A DNA stretch of 64,000 nt from Dimorphilus gyrociliatus (GCA_904063045.1 CAJFCJ010000002.1:3281891-3345890), one strand, 5' to 3'. Numbered from the stretch's first letter, positions 25,301 through 39,400 are shown. Notes: generated by a model not told the origin, from the sequence alone. Made by a program: numbers and translations.

Positions 25301-28300
25301 TGGACTCACCTATAGCTCTCCTTTCTAAAGTACAAATTAGCAAATTGCATCATTGAATATTTTGGGCTAATGGTATCGTCATATGCAATGTCGCTGTTAT
25401 TCGTTGGTGACATAGCTCTTTTCAGCTGATAACCGGCAACCGACTTTACGTGGTCGTTTGGAAAAAGTCCAGCCCTTCCATGACAAGATCCATATAACCA
25501 GCCTTTATCCAATTGCATATTACGATTTGTCAATTTGATTAGGTCGCCCTTTTCAAATGATAAAAGGGTCGATTCTCTTGTATAATAGTTTTTAATCGCT
25601 TTAACCCATACAGAATCTCTCTCAGACTCAATACAAAAAGCGACTATCATATTTGCTAATTTTTCCGCTCTCTTTGTATACACAATTATATACTGATTTT
25701 TTACGTGAATTTGAACAGTGAATGGCTTGGGGACGCTAGCATCAATTACTTGATCGAACTCAAATCGATCGATAATTCTTAGCTGGTCCTCAAATATATC
25801 TCTTTCCCTTGTTAAGAGGACAATTCCATTCGACCCAACGCCTACTAGCTGAACATCTGGATTAATTCTTGATGGCTTAACAGCAAACATTCGGCAAAAG
25901 TAAAACGGCCATTCCCTTGCTTGATCGATTACATAGCGTTTTAATTGAGTTTTGTGTTTGCCGTTGATTGATCTTAGAGTGACGCCGTGTCCTTCCAATT
26001 TACTTTTCATTCTCATTTTAACGTCTTTTTCTATTCTAATGCATGAATTAGAATAAACATCACGCACTATTTGGCTAAAAATCATGTCCTCTAGAGTTGG
26101 GTCATCTAATGTTTCAACAGGACTAAAAACTTCCTTCCTTACATATAGATTCCATGGTACAGAGACATATGTTAAAAATGGTGCGTTTAGTGGAGGTAAA
26201 AGTTTCGTTTTTACGCTTTCCTGTCTTCTTAAATCAGTCGCCTCTTCTGGCTCGCTCAATTCCGAGGGAGTTGGAGAAATAGTAGAAGGCGCTCTGACTG
26301 GTTCTAATGTTTCTCTTTTCTCAATTACTCTTTCGACAACGCGAACTGGAGTAGTGGATCTAGGAGCAGGTTCTAGCTTTACCAATTTTTCTACTTCTTT
26401 TACAGGGACTGGCTTTGCTTCAACGATTAGGGGAGCGGGTGGGGGAGTTTGTGCGATGGGAGCTGGAATAATTACTCGAGGTTGAGGCTGAGGTGCTTTT
26501 TTCGGTGGGGGTTGGGGGTCAACAGGGCTCTTTTGAGCAAACTTTGCGGCTAATATGGCAGATTTCTCTTTCATGTCTGTACCCCTTCCTGATATGTTTC
26601 TTTTAACTTGCGATTGTCTTTCTTCCTGTGTCTCATCTATGGTCAAACGGCCTACTCTAATAGTATGCTTTTTCTCTTCTTCTTTGGGGGGAGGCCATTG
26701 AATTCTACCGACTTTTACAATGTCACCTCTCACTTTAGAAGTGGAGGGTGAGTGACCATTAACTTGATTAAAGGATTGGCCATTTTGAACTTGTGGTTTA
26801 ATGGGTGTCGGTTTAATTATTTCCGGTTTTGGTGATGTGGGTGGTGGTGATCTTATTCGAGGTGGAGAGTTAAACACAAGGGGTCCTGACATTATAACGG
26901 GTGAAAGTGGGCCAGTTGGGGAAAGTTGCTGTTTAACTATTTCAACTTTGATCTGTTCGTTTTGCAGTTGCTTTTGAAGGATTTGATTCTGCAACATCTG
27001 TTCTTGAAGTTGTGCTTGAAGCTCTTGAGCAGTCTAAAACAAAGAAAAAAAAAACAGCACAATATTTAAAAGGTATTCTATAAAAGAATTATTAATTCTA
27101 TTCAGATCCGGTAGATGGAAGCAAATTACACTATATAAAATACAAATATATTCTTTATTGATTTTTAGGAAGCTTTTTCTAAAATATTCGATTTTAGCAA
27201 AATTTAATAGGATAAGGAAACAATTACCATCAAGTGCCACTTCATCGATTTATCATTTATTATGAAATATTCAATAAAATGCTATTTTTTAAAAATATTG
27301 CTAATGAACATGTGGCGTTTAGTTTATATGTTTGGAGATATACAGCATACAGCATACAGTACAGTATATAATTAAATGATTGGTTCTATTAATTTCCAAG
27401 AATCTTATACAAGATAAGGAAAAATTTTGGACTATCTCTTTTGGATAGGCTTTAAAAAAGTCTAGTACTGTTGTAAAATGGCTAAAGCAATCATTGTCAA
27501 ATTTTTAAAAAACTTCCTGCTTACCGTTGTATATTTGTCATTCTGAGTCGCATCTTCACCACCACCTCTAATATTTTTCTCGAGCAAACTGATATCATTT
27601 AAGTCATCTTGATCAGTACTGATATCTTCAAAAAGATTATCAACCCATCTGTCCATATCGGATGGGGCTCCGCTCCTTTCGTCATCTTCGTCGTCTTTTT
27701 TCCTATCTTTTGCATATCGTCTATTAAGTCTAGAAGTAGATGCGAGAATATCCTCTGATGGTGCATCTAGGTCTTTGTGAACGTAACGAATGTTCAAAGC
27801 ACTGTTCTTTGACAAGAAAGGGTTAGTTTTGTCATGGTGAGAATTGAGAACACTTTTCTTGGACACTAATTCATGAGAAGAGTAAAGTGATTCGCTAGAT
27901 TGCATGGATGATGTGTATTTAAAATAGCTTGTAGGGTGAGGAGGTGGTCTAGGTGTTGTTGGAACTGGTTCCTTTAATTCAGGAACATTGAGTTCGACAA
28001 GCCGAGCAGCTTCGACATTATGAGGAGAGTTTAGAAAGTCATCTCTTTTGGAAGACGATGGATCTTTTGATCTGTCAGTTGTTACTAACCAGTGAGCATG
28101 TGTATATGGGAAGAAAGGAACAACTTCCATTTCTCCTATTGCATCTAAAATATAGTCAAAGCCTGACAATTCAAATGAGTCATGGCGCTCAAGCAAAGCT
28201 ACTGTCCATCCTCTAGACGATTCGTTTGAAACTCCTCTTTGTCTGAGAATACCGTCGGCTAATTCTTCAGCTGTTGTCCAACTGTGAACGTGACCTGTAG

Positions 28301-31300
28301 CAGTGTAACCGGTAGGTAAAGTCACATTTAATGCCATGTGACATCTTTCTCTTGTAGCTATTTTTTCCAGTAGAGTTGGGGGATAACATCGAGTAGATTC
28401 TACATTAAACGAATGGAGGAGTTTGTGTTGACAAAGTACATCTAATCCTTCGGATGCCGTGTCAGAAACGTATTTCAGTAAATACTTTGCCAATGTTGAA
28501 GACGGTTGAAAACAACTCAGACAAGCTGCCATAAGCAGCCATCCTCTCTCAGCTACCAAATTTCTCTTTTCCCGCCAAGTTTGATTTGCAATTTGGACAA
28601 GGATTTCATCTCTTAGCTGACTATTTGATAAGCCATATTGGACAATATAGTCTGATAGAATTTTTTCTCTGATTCCTTGAAGATTTGAATCATTCATATA
28701 TCGCAAGACTAAATGGAATATTTGCACGGCGTCATCCTGCAGAGTTTCATCCTTTTGTATAAAGGCTTTCGAAATTGGCCTAGTTTTCGCTCTCCATTTG
28801 TAATCCTATAAAAATTATAAAATATAAATCAACGTTATTGTTTATTAATAATTTTAACAAGTTAAAGTAGGAAAAGTCTTTTAAATGAAACTAGAATATG
28901 GATGAGAATGTCAAAAAACGAGCAGCTGTTTACGCTAAATCTATATTATCTGTCAAAATTGATCAATTAGGAAATTTTGACTTCATTTCATTCATACTCT
29001 TTCTTAAAATCTGTACTAAAAAGGAGGAAAAAAACCCTTAAACTATATATACTGTTTATATATATCTACAGTAATATATAATGTGTATACAAATATTTTA
29101 GTCTTGCACAATACGGTGCTTAATCAACATTTTCATATCTCTATCAATACTATCTTTACCATTATAGGAGAAAATCAATAACAGCTATAATACATTTTAC
29201 AGTGTTCTGTTAAAAAATATGATTTTTAAAAGTTTCTCCTTTTTTCCATTATATGTTCTCTTCTATTTTTATTTAAAGTTAAAGTTATATTCTCTTTGTT
29301 TATCTGTCAATCACTAAAAATAAGTTTTAAGAGAAAAAGATAGATTTTCAATTAATTTAAACTTTAAGCCTATATAATTTTCCTGGCTAAACACATTTCT
29401 TCCATTTCTCCGACTGTTAATTGTTTAATAATTGCTATTTGTTCACAGTGTCCTAGAATTTTTACTAGAATAAAAAGTTACCATCTTTTAATTGGATATT
29501 TTTTGTTATAATTCAATAAAATAGAAAGAAACTTACACATAACTAAGAAAAAAATTAAAATTAAAACGATATTTATCACACATCAAGTGACCTATTTGCA
29601 TAAATTAATTTAGATTTCCTAATTGGACATGCTGAATGAAAATAATAACCATTATTAGGAAATGATTCTGATCAGAATGCTAAAAAGGTTTTATATTAAA
29701 CGGCTATGATTAAATCAATAATATAAAAGTTATGAAGGAAGTAGTTAACTAAAGAGCGGAAGATATCATGTAATGAAAATCAAGAAAGTAATCAACTCAC
29801 ATGGAAGTAGACATTGGCATATTTACTGAACGAAAACGAATCGATATCCTCAGGCAACGATAATAAATTTCCATCTTTCCTTAATTCACATTCACCTCGA
29901 ACGTTTTTAACGTGAACTTTGTCATGCACAACTTTGTAACTTTGCAGATGGCTAAAAATATAAGCTAATTTGGTTGGTATTTCCAATTGAAGGACATCGA
30001 CTTGTCGTTTCTGAAAATAATCCATAAAAATGGTAATATCGTAATATGTTCAAAATCAAATATTTTAAATATTCGAAGCGTTCAAAAAGTTTGTAAAGGA
30101 AGAAAAATTGGGAGTAGAAAATGAGAAAAATAAGCTATTTTTTATTACTGCGGAACGAATGTGTTGAATGAATATTCAGCTGATAACGGTATCGCCATAA
30201 TCGCTACTAAGCGATAACGATTAGGTATATACAGGTAGAGCGCCGACAAATAGATTGGTATTAATAAATGATAAAGCTAAGGCTATACTTGTATTTATTT
30301 ATTAATGCTTTCAAATGTAAGTTTTCTCATTGGTGAAGAGTAAAGGACTGAATATATAGGCTAAAGCATAACGTAATAAAGTGGATGATTAAAATGTTGA
30401 ATCTATCAATAATTTTTGATAAAATTCCTCTTTTAAATTTGTTTACAAAATGATATATCTAACACGTTATTGCGTCTACTTTATTAGCAAACTTACACCT
30501 AGTTCAAATGAATAAATAGATAGAGTTTTTATATATTTAACTCATTCAATTAATTTCTTTACAATTATCATTATAGCTAAACAGGAAATTGGTTTGTTCT
30601 TTATGATATAATATCTAAAACATGACTAAAATTAAGAATACATCAATAATTTAAAGAAAAAGGCATTATTTACAAAAAGTAATGATTTTTTTAAAAAAAA
30701 AAAAGAATGCTGAAATGTTCACAACTTGTTTACAAGCAAACATTCGATTGTGGTTCTTTCTCCATCCGAATAAAACTTTATCGATTGGTATTATGACCAT
30801 TCTTTAATGTATATGGTTCATTTGATCAATATGAATTAACTACGTACTGAATTATCGAATTTTCGACCAGATTGAACGTTAATCCTACCATCGTAACGAT
30901 AATACACGAATTCTGCCATCGTGACGCGTTGCAGATTTTTTGCAGTATACATATAAAGAGCGCCTGTGTTATTTTTAATAATCGATCATTATTGATTTGG
31001 AGCACGAGTGGCGGTAATTAACAGTTTTTCAAAAATTATAAATTATAGCATTTAAATGAAAAAAGAGAAGGAAAAAAGTGATGAAATTATCTAAACTAAA
31101 AAAAAATATCCGTAATAAACTTACGTGACGTTCATTTATCCTTTGCTTTTCTTTTGCTAATTGCATATCTCTCTCTTTCCGACGTTCAGCTTCCTTCTTT
31201 CTCCTTTCCTCGGCAGCCTTGTTAAATGAAATATTTATTAAAATATCTATCGATCAATTCGAATAATAAGTTTTAAAAGTTTCATTCTTGAATGTCTAGT

Positions 31301-34300
31301 TAGTATTTTAAAACGAATTAAAAAATTACCATTCAAATCTAACTATGCGCCATCTAGCGTTTGAATAGTTAGATATAAAAGTACCTTTATAAAACAATAT
31401 AAAATTAAATTATAAATATATTTACAAGTCGTTCTTTCCTTTCTAATTCTCTTCTCTTTTCCTCTTCCTTTCTCTTTTGCTCTTCTAAGCGTCTCTTTTC
31501 TTCTTGTTTCTTCTTCTTCTCTTTTTCTTTCCTTAATTTATCCTCCTCTTTTAACTTAGTAAAAAGCCTCCTAGCTTTTCGTCTACGCCAAAGACACTGA
31601 GCAAGTATTGTCGATTTCCTAAGCTTATTAAATCGTTGGCTAGATAAATAAAAATCATCATTATACTATTGAAATTCAAATAAATTCCAGTAACAAACTA
31701 CCTTTCCAGATGATATCTTGTAAACTTTTGTAAAATTATAATGGCCTTTACTTTCCTAGCATATCTTTTTCTTTCTAAAAATCCTTTAACAATCTTCTGT
31801 ATGCTAACAATTGCCTTAATTATAATTAGATGTTTGGCCTTTTCTATCACGGATTCAGTTGATTCCTTCATCAGAATTTTATGATGACCTATTTGCCATG
31901 TGTTTATTGGGGCGTTCACTTTCTTCATTATAATCTCACTTAGATCTCTGGCTGATTTAGATTTAATATTGTAACCAAGTATCACGTGATATCTTTGAAT
32001 GAATGTGTCAAAAGGTATTCGAACTGAGAATCCTTCTTTCCTTATTCTGATTGTCTCCAACATTCCCGTATATCTTAGCTGATCTAGGACAACAGAAGTA
32101 TCGAAGCTCATCGGTATCTTATCGTTATTAGGTTTAACGCATCTAACAAAGAAGGGATGGCACTTGGACATAGCATCTATAAGATTTCCTAAGGAGGTAT
32201 GAAAACCAGCTGCTATCGTTGGAGTTTTCGGTTTCAATGTACGAAATTTTGCTTTTCCCGAATCAAGCTGCTTTTCTTTCCAATCCGTGATCATAGTGGA
32301 TATGATACGGCTTCTACTTCTAATTAAAAGTTCTATAACTTCATTGCGCAATATATCTCGGTTTTTGTCAACAAAATAGCGAACGTTATATGTTACTTTT
32401 CCAGCGTAGTGAACGATATTAAAACAAGGGCCTGAAACTCTTGGTTTTTCATAATATTTTGAAGTAGCGTGCTGAAAATGGCACTTTTCTAAGAAAAGGT
32501 TATCAGAACCCTGAGGAAAGTTGCTCTCATCATCCAATAAATGTATAATGCCGTGTGGTTTCCTCGATATTAAATCAATTATTCCCTGATTATCATTAAA
32601 TGTTATCATTTTCCAGTCGATTCCCTCTCTAGCATATTCAGCTTGTTCAATTTTAAATATATGTAAATTAAAATAGAAATGAAGTCTTTCGTTAGCATAA
32701 TTTATGCATAATTGTTCAAAACTGTTATCAGTTAATTCTTCAAACCCAAAAATATCTAACAAAGCTATTGATCCATTACATCTTTTTGAATTGGGTCTTA
32801 CCATCGAATTAACTTTATCCACTAGCCAGGTAAATAAACCAGAATATAAGGCTTTTGCAATGGCGTCTCTTGTATCCAATGCTTGGTCCATATTAAATGG
32901 AGTTATCATTTTTTCTCTTCTAGCAATTGTTACTTTGCTTGTTAGAGCTGAGGTAAGACGTTCTTGAGATAGGGCTAATAGATGAGATATCCATTTAACT
33001 TCAGCCATTCTCCTAATTTCGATTTGTTCCTGCCTGTCATCATTTTGGTTTCTTTGAAAAGATATATTTCCTAAGTGAAGTATTGCTGCTAAAATTCGCC
33101 ATATGGTCGTCTGTTCAGCTTCAGTGAACTTTAAAACCTTAAGGGCAGTGTCTAATTCAACAAAGTCTTTTTTATCATCTTTACTTGCAATTGAACAAGA
33201 ACCACTCTGAACAGTTTAATAAAATGTTAATTAACACGTCTAAAACAAATGATAGTTTGCCTTACAAACCTGAGTTAAATAAAAATATTGTTCAGCCGTC
33301 ATTAACCCGTAGTTGTCTTTTTCAGCCCTACTTAATCCAGATAGCATTTCATAAAAAATATGATAATTCCTCTCTCCAGGACTCTGAGTAACAATTCTAG
33401 ATCTTTCTAAAAGATATTCAGTTGTCTTCGCACCCATAATTGAACAACTGTAAATATTAAAAAACGAAAAAACTTAATATATGCTTGATTAAAAGAGAAG
33501 AGAGGGGGGCGGTAGGAGAGGAGAAATTTGAAATATGAAATTTATTTGAAAAACGCTATAAGAAAAAGTATTTTAGAATTTCAAGTATCACTTGAAACAT
33601 TTTTTTGCAATCTTTATCCTCTACTGATATGAATACATGCAAAGAACGAGAAAAGAAAGTTTCCATTTCTTTTGGTATAAGGGTTTTATAGAAAATAAAT
33701 TACTAGACAGGAGGGAAAATAGATTATTAATTCTGTCATTATTTTATATGTATATAGTATTATCTAATATGTAAATGTTAGTTATTGATTCATCATTTTT
33801 ATGAATTTGAGAGCACTTGCGATAAGTCTCAACAGATTTATTGTACCTATACAGTACACATATTTTAATAGAGTGTTGCTTTTCATTGGAATTTTTTATC
33901 TTTGTTCCATTGTTTATACATGATAGGACAAACAACTTACTTATAATATGCTAATTCAATATATTTTCCAAATCTAGAGGAATTATCATTCCTAGTTGTT
34001 TTGGCATTTCCAAAAGATTCTAAAAGTGGATTTGCTTCTAAGATCTGTTGTGTAACATCCTTTTGCGAATGTCTATCTACTGATGCTAAATATTGCATCA
34101 ATAGTTTAGCACTCTCCGTCTTTCCAGCGCCAGACTCTCCACTGATAACAACAACTTGCTTGTCATCTTTAAGTAAACGTTCGTAAGCTGCATTTCCGAT
34201 AGCAAACAAATGACTGAAAGGAATGGTTAATGCTAATTGATTTTGTATGTTATCAATTAAAGACTTACGGTGGTTTATCCGTTAAAGCAGACTTATTATA

Positions 34301-35047
34301 CTCATCCACTTTATCTTTCCCGTAGATATTGAAGAGTTTATACGGGTTAACTGAGACTAGGATACTACCGGTATACGTCTGTTTGCATGAAATGATTCAT
34401 TAGATAAATATTGAGGGTGTACAATTTATTACAATAGCAACTTACATATATCAGTTCATTTTCATAGCGCTTTCTTAGATTTTTAAGCATATTTTCCTCA
34501 TCCAGCTGCCTGTATTGATATTATTTTAGCTTTAATTTTTATCCAATAAGTTAGTTCTAACAATCATATTATTCAAGTACAAATAATTCATAAATAATTA
34601 TACTTCAGCTTAGAATTGATTAGATATATTTATACAATTATTTATTTTAAATATTAAATTTTCAACTATATAAACAAGTTTTTGAATAGAAATAGTAAAA
34701 TATAACTTTAATTTATGTAGATTCCCATTGTATGATAATAATAAATATGAAAATAATAATAAAATAACTACTATTCGTGTTGTATATTTTTTTACCGGAT
34801 GCTACATTACTGTACTAACATAGAAAAAGTTCTCTTCATACACCTAACACATTCTTGTGACTAAGGTCCTTTGAATGATGTGAAAGAAAAAGTATGTTTT
34901 TAACAATTAATTACTCTTTTAAATATGGTTTTACAATCAATAAATTGATTGATATATACTATTTTACATATATTTCCTGACCTTATTTATAAGTTGTCTT
35001 TTCTCTTACAAATATTCAGTTTATTTGCTTGTAGTATACCATATATA

Positions 35048-35086
<39 letters not shown>

Positions 35087-35732
35087 TATTGAACATAAAT
35101 ATAATAGAAACTCTACTTAAAGGCACTTGAACGTTATACTAGTTAATGACCACTATGTTTTTCAACTTTTTTAGCCCTATTTCAATACCAAACTAGATAG
35201 GTGAGATGTATATTCCATACTTTTAAAGAAAAATAATCACAACAAGTATAGTTCAAAGGCGGGGCCTGAATAAAAACTGCCTTAAATATATAAGCAAACG
35301 AATAAGGACAACATTTTGAATGGGGTGTATTATTAAAGTGATAATCAAGGAGAAATTTTTTCTGCTTGATTTTTAATTATTTATAAAGATATAATAGATA
35401 TGATATGATGAAAGAAGAACGGTAAAAGCATTATATATATATATATTCTAAAAATTAATCCAAAACTAGACCTTAGAATTTGAAATCATACTACAAATGA
35501 AATCGATACATGATTCCATTCTTTACTAGTGAAAATATCACGATTTTCTTGTCATGATAGTTTCAAACTGACAAATAGAGATGGCAATAAAATGTTAAAC
35601 GTACTGCAAATGTATCATGTCTGGACAACCATTATCATCATCCTTTTCGCCCATGTGGCTGACAGTAAGCTTTTGTCTACCATTCTCTCCATTGGAAAAG
35701 ATAATTGAAGCCTCTCTTTCTTCATCCATCAT
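22382..35732 (-). CDS. MYO15A: Unconventional myosin XV (MyTH4-FERM myosin), 20 exons
   Basis: Actin-based motor; vertebrate MYO15A carries whirlin and EPS8 to stereocilia tips. Exons: 35605-35732, 34446-34509, 34269-34378, 33941-34213, 33270-33447, 31702-33206, 31426-31639, 31125-31217, 29801-30010, 27525-28805, 25310-27033, 24684-24790, 24384-24427, 24154-24226, 23979-24055, 23021-23921, 22855-22904, 22704-22787, 22509-22640, 22382-22438; 2434 aa, in frame throughout. Motor (about 40-710) has an intact P-loop GESGAGKT (126-133), switch [16 protein letters not shown] and switch II DIFGFE. IQ-like helices and a charged helix (about 775-860) follow, then MyTH4-1 (about 916-1075), F1 lobe, long Pro-rich linker, F2-F3 lobes (about 1639-1824), SH3 (about 1826-1888), MyTH4-2 (about 1912-2070) and FERM (about 2135-2434). 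This order, with SH3 before the second MyTH4 and only the one SH3, separates it from myosins VII, X and XXII. The start is uncertain: the frame stays open up to an acceptor at 35750. Confidence 0.95.
31347..31359 (-). promoter_or_regulatory. CTCF-like motif in myosin XV intron
   Basis: The minus strand reads CGCTAGATGGCGC. It lies in the intron between two exons encoding the charged helix. The match to a CTCF core is by eye; function is not shown. Confidence 0.35.
35051..35083. repeat. AT dinucleotide repeat
   Basis: Pure TA run inside myosin XV intron 1. Confidence 0.9.
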
Positions 35733-36475
35733 TTTTATCCAAGTGTCCTCTATATTTTAATTAGAAGAGACGCCCAATCGATATCCATAGTCAATATATA
35801 TTTGTATAAAAAAAATCTTTCACTCAATGAAGGATAGGGTGGTGCCCGCCTTATATGCGGTTACTATACTACTTCCTTTAAAGCTATATAGTTTTCTTTT
35901 TATTAGTTTAAATTTCTTGTATTTCCTTATCTGTCAAAGTTGCCCAAATCATGAAATATTCAATATGAAAATTGTTGACAGTTATAACAACTTGTTAAGA
36001 TAAAGAAATCCTGTTGTAAAAGAATAAGACGCAGTCGTAAAATGTTAAACTAAACGTTTTTATGATTTAATGAAGCGGGGAGGAGCCGTGTAAGTGTATT
36101 TGCAATACTATTCATAAAAGGCCGGTCTCGATCGTATTGAATTTATTATTGAACAGTTTTTGCTATTTAATCGATACAAAATAGAAAAAGACTTATGTAT
36201 TCTTCTTCATTCATTTAATTTTATCGTTTATTAATTAACTGTACAATGCACATTTTACCATCTTAGCATATAAATTTTCAATAATAGTCTATCTCTATAT
36301 TGCGCATAGACATATACCTTTATGGCTACTCTATAGACGATAGATGGCGTCTAGGAATATATTCTGTATTTTTAAGAAAATTTTAAATCGAAAGTTAAAT
36401 AATAAGTTATTTGTAAAATAATTTAAAATCGTGTCGTAGCTAAGAAATTCACTTTGTTTTCTAGAACTGAATAAA
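35733..36475. promoter_or_regulatory. Divergent spacer between myosin XV and the CARD-like gene
   Basis: About 740 bp separate the two divergent start codons, so the promoters of both genes probably lie here. It contains an AGATGGCG motif at 36342-36349. An untranslated or short coding first exon of myosin XV could also lie here, because the frame of its first recognised exon stays open upstream to an acceptor-like ATATAG (upstream exon edge 35749). I found no convincing partner exon. Confidence 0.5.
36342..36349 (+). promoter_or_regulatory. AGATGGCG motif in divergent promoter
   Basis: AGATGGCG flanked as GATAGATGGCGTCTAG, lying 127 bases before the predicted start codon of the plus-strand gene. 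It is one of eight copies in the window. It resembles the CTCF or YY1 core; binding is inferred. Confidence 0.35.
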
Positions 36476-39400
36476 ATGTTGACTACTCAGGTAGATAATA
36501 CACGTAAAAACGTTCAAAATTTAATTAATAATTGATAAATTCCCTTCTAATTAGAGAAGGAAGGATGCTCAACGAAAAGGAACAAAGTCACAAAGTCGAA
36601 ATGATAAGGTATTTACCATTTATTCACAAATTTTTATGTTCAAAATTCATTCTTACCATAATGGAACTTCTTTTTAAGAAGAGTCCAGAATCTGAAAAGA
36701 AAAGAACTTCTCGTACGGTAAATGTTTGTAGTTGAATATTCATAAATTTACATCCTTAATTTCTTGAATAATTTATAGGTAAACAAAGAGAATCGAGAAC
36801 AGGAATTAGGCGAAAAGGTAAGAAAGATAAACAAGAGATAAGAAAGAATAAACTAGTATATTTTAACATAAAAGTTGAAATTAATTAAATACTTGACAAG
36901 ATATTGGTTTTCTAGTTTAATTAGTTATATAAAAATATGATATTTCGAACTCGAATTACTTTATCATAAGGAGATCTTGTTTTGAAAGGAAACTACTTAC
37001 GCACCTTCAACTTCTATTGATGAAGAATCTCATAGGAATCAGGTTAATAAGATATTCAACATTTTTAACTGATTCAAGCGACATATATATGTATTTATAC
37101 TGTATATACAATCTTCTCTGTTGTAAAGGGAGGAAGAGAGGACGAGACCTTGAGTGACTATTCAACTGCTAGTGTGCGTTGTTGTTTTTTCTTTATTATA
37201 GAAACAATACTATGAAAAGTAATGAAATGAAAATTTAATGCTTATTTTCTTTTCTTTTATAGGCGAGACTTGAGGATGAAAGATCAGAAAGATCTCGTTT
37301 AAACGTATAGATTTATTGAAAAAAATATATACAATATATTAAAATTAATATTTCTCTTTCTTTCTTTTCAAATGAATAGACGTCAAGGAAATATGAAAGC
37401 CATCTTCTTCCTCATGATTCCCAGACTTTTCGTAGTATAATCGATACTCATCGATTTGATTTGATCGATCATTTAGTTTGCAATACAAGCTTTTTGAATA
37501 ATTTATCACAATTTGGTTTTATTGAAAGAGATGAAATTGTTAATTTTGCGGTAATAAGCCTAATATTTTCTTATATTTTTTTTCTCTATAACAATTAATA
37601 GTTTAAATAGCAAAATATTTAAAATATCTTTCTTAATAATGCATTGATATAAATAGATGATATACAAGGTTTTGTGCCAATAATATATTGCTATGTAAAC
37701 CTATTTACAGAGGTATAGAGATAAAACGGTTCAGAACACGCTGCTTTTAGAAGAATTACAAGCCTCGCATAAAAAGTATGGTGAAGAAAGCTATTCAAAT
37801 TTTTTAGAATGTTTGCGAAGGAGTGATCAAACTCAACTGGCTGAACGTTTAACAAATGTTGAACAGGAGGTGAAAATTGTTGACGAATGTTAGTTTATAT
37901 TAAGAAAATATCTCTTCAAAAAGTTATTTACTCCTTATATTATTATAATTTCTCCAGATCAAAAGATTTTGGAAGAACATCTTGATTCCGTTGATAAATA
38001 TCTTAGCCTTGAGTCAAGGAGGGCGCAAATCGCCGAAAGAATACAACCAGGAGCTAAAGTCAGAGCAACACATCTCGAAACTTCTAGGCATTCGGATCGA
38101 AATTCCTTATCAGAATTTTTGCACAAAGTGGGTTATACGACTAAGCTGACCTTGCATCAGTTCGAAAGGTGTCGGGAAGTAATTGATAAATTACACAGAG
38201 ATTGCGATGAAGTTGCTAAAACTAATGCTGAAATGTTGTACAAGTTAAAAGAATGTGACGAAATTATTTCAAGGTCTCTACCTCCTCATTTAAGGGAAAA
38301 GAAAACTGGTAAAGAATTAGCAAGAATTACCCCAAGAACTCCAAGGTCGAAGAGAAATGAGGCCGAACTTTTCATGGCATCTATCAAATACAATATGCGT
38401 AAATTAAAGGTTAAAAGACCTTTAAACTGTATTCTAAATGAATTAATGCAACCTATTTTTCAGGAAGACTTGCACAGTCAAGAAGTTGGCCGGATGCAAT
38501 GCGAAATAATTGCTGGACAGATGGAGAGAGATGTTAAGGATAGAACACAAAATCTTAGTAAATACACTGAACCACCACCAAGGGATGGTAGAACAGTTAA
38601 ATATCTGTTGAACGTGCCGGAATTTACCGGTACAAAACCGAACGAACTTAAGAAAAGATTAGAGGATCTAGCTATCGCTTTGCATTACTATACATATCAC
38701 GAAGGACAATTAACTCATCAAATGAATATAACCAAATATAAGAGAATAATATCTCATAGAAACTTTGACAAAGTCGATAAAGATTTAAAAATACTGCAAT
38801 CTCAATTGAAAAATAATGAAAAGGAGAAAGCAATAGCTACAGCAAGCCATATTGTAGACGTCACAAAGTCGGAAAGAGAAGATTGCTTAAAAATATTAAA
38901 CAATATTGAAAAGCACGTTGGAAGTCGTAAACAAAAGTTATATGAAGCTATCACAGATTCAAAGCCTATTAGGAGGCGGAAAAAGTCAAAGAACAATCAG
39001 CAAGGCACCGACTCTAATTTTTCTAAGAGATTAGCAGAACTTGATACAGAAGTAGGGGAGTATATTGACTTGGAAATGACTCTGGGTCAGCGCTATCGAT
39101 CCGAATTAGCCCATAAAACGCAAGATTTCAGCGCAAAGATGAGAAAAAAGGAAAAATATATAAGAGACTCCGAGCGCCGTCTGGTGGCTCTTGAAAATGA
39201 TAAAGATAAATATAAACGGCTGTATACTAATGAGAAATCCTTGAATGTTTTACAAAAGCCAACTTTAGCTCGAAAAAAAGATGATCTTTCGACAGCCCTT
39301 ATGGCATATGAAGAGCCTCGTAAGGAAACTCCGCCCAAAAGACGACCTAGGAGAAAGAATAAGGTAAAAGAAGATAAAGAAAAGGATGATTTATTGGTTG

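Noticed and set aside
37201-37217. 17-base exon AAACAATACTATGAAAA in the CARD-like gene
   Set aside because: Including it would break the reading frame of the next exon. The neighbours join in phase 0 without it.
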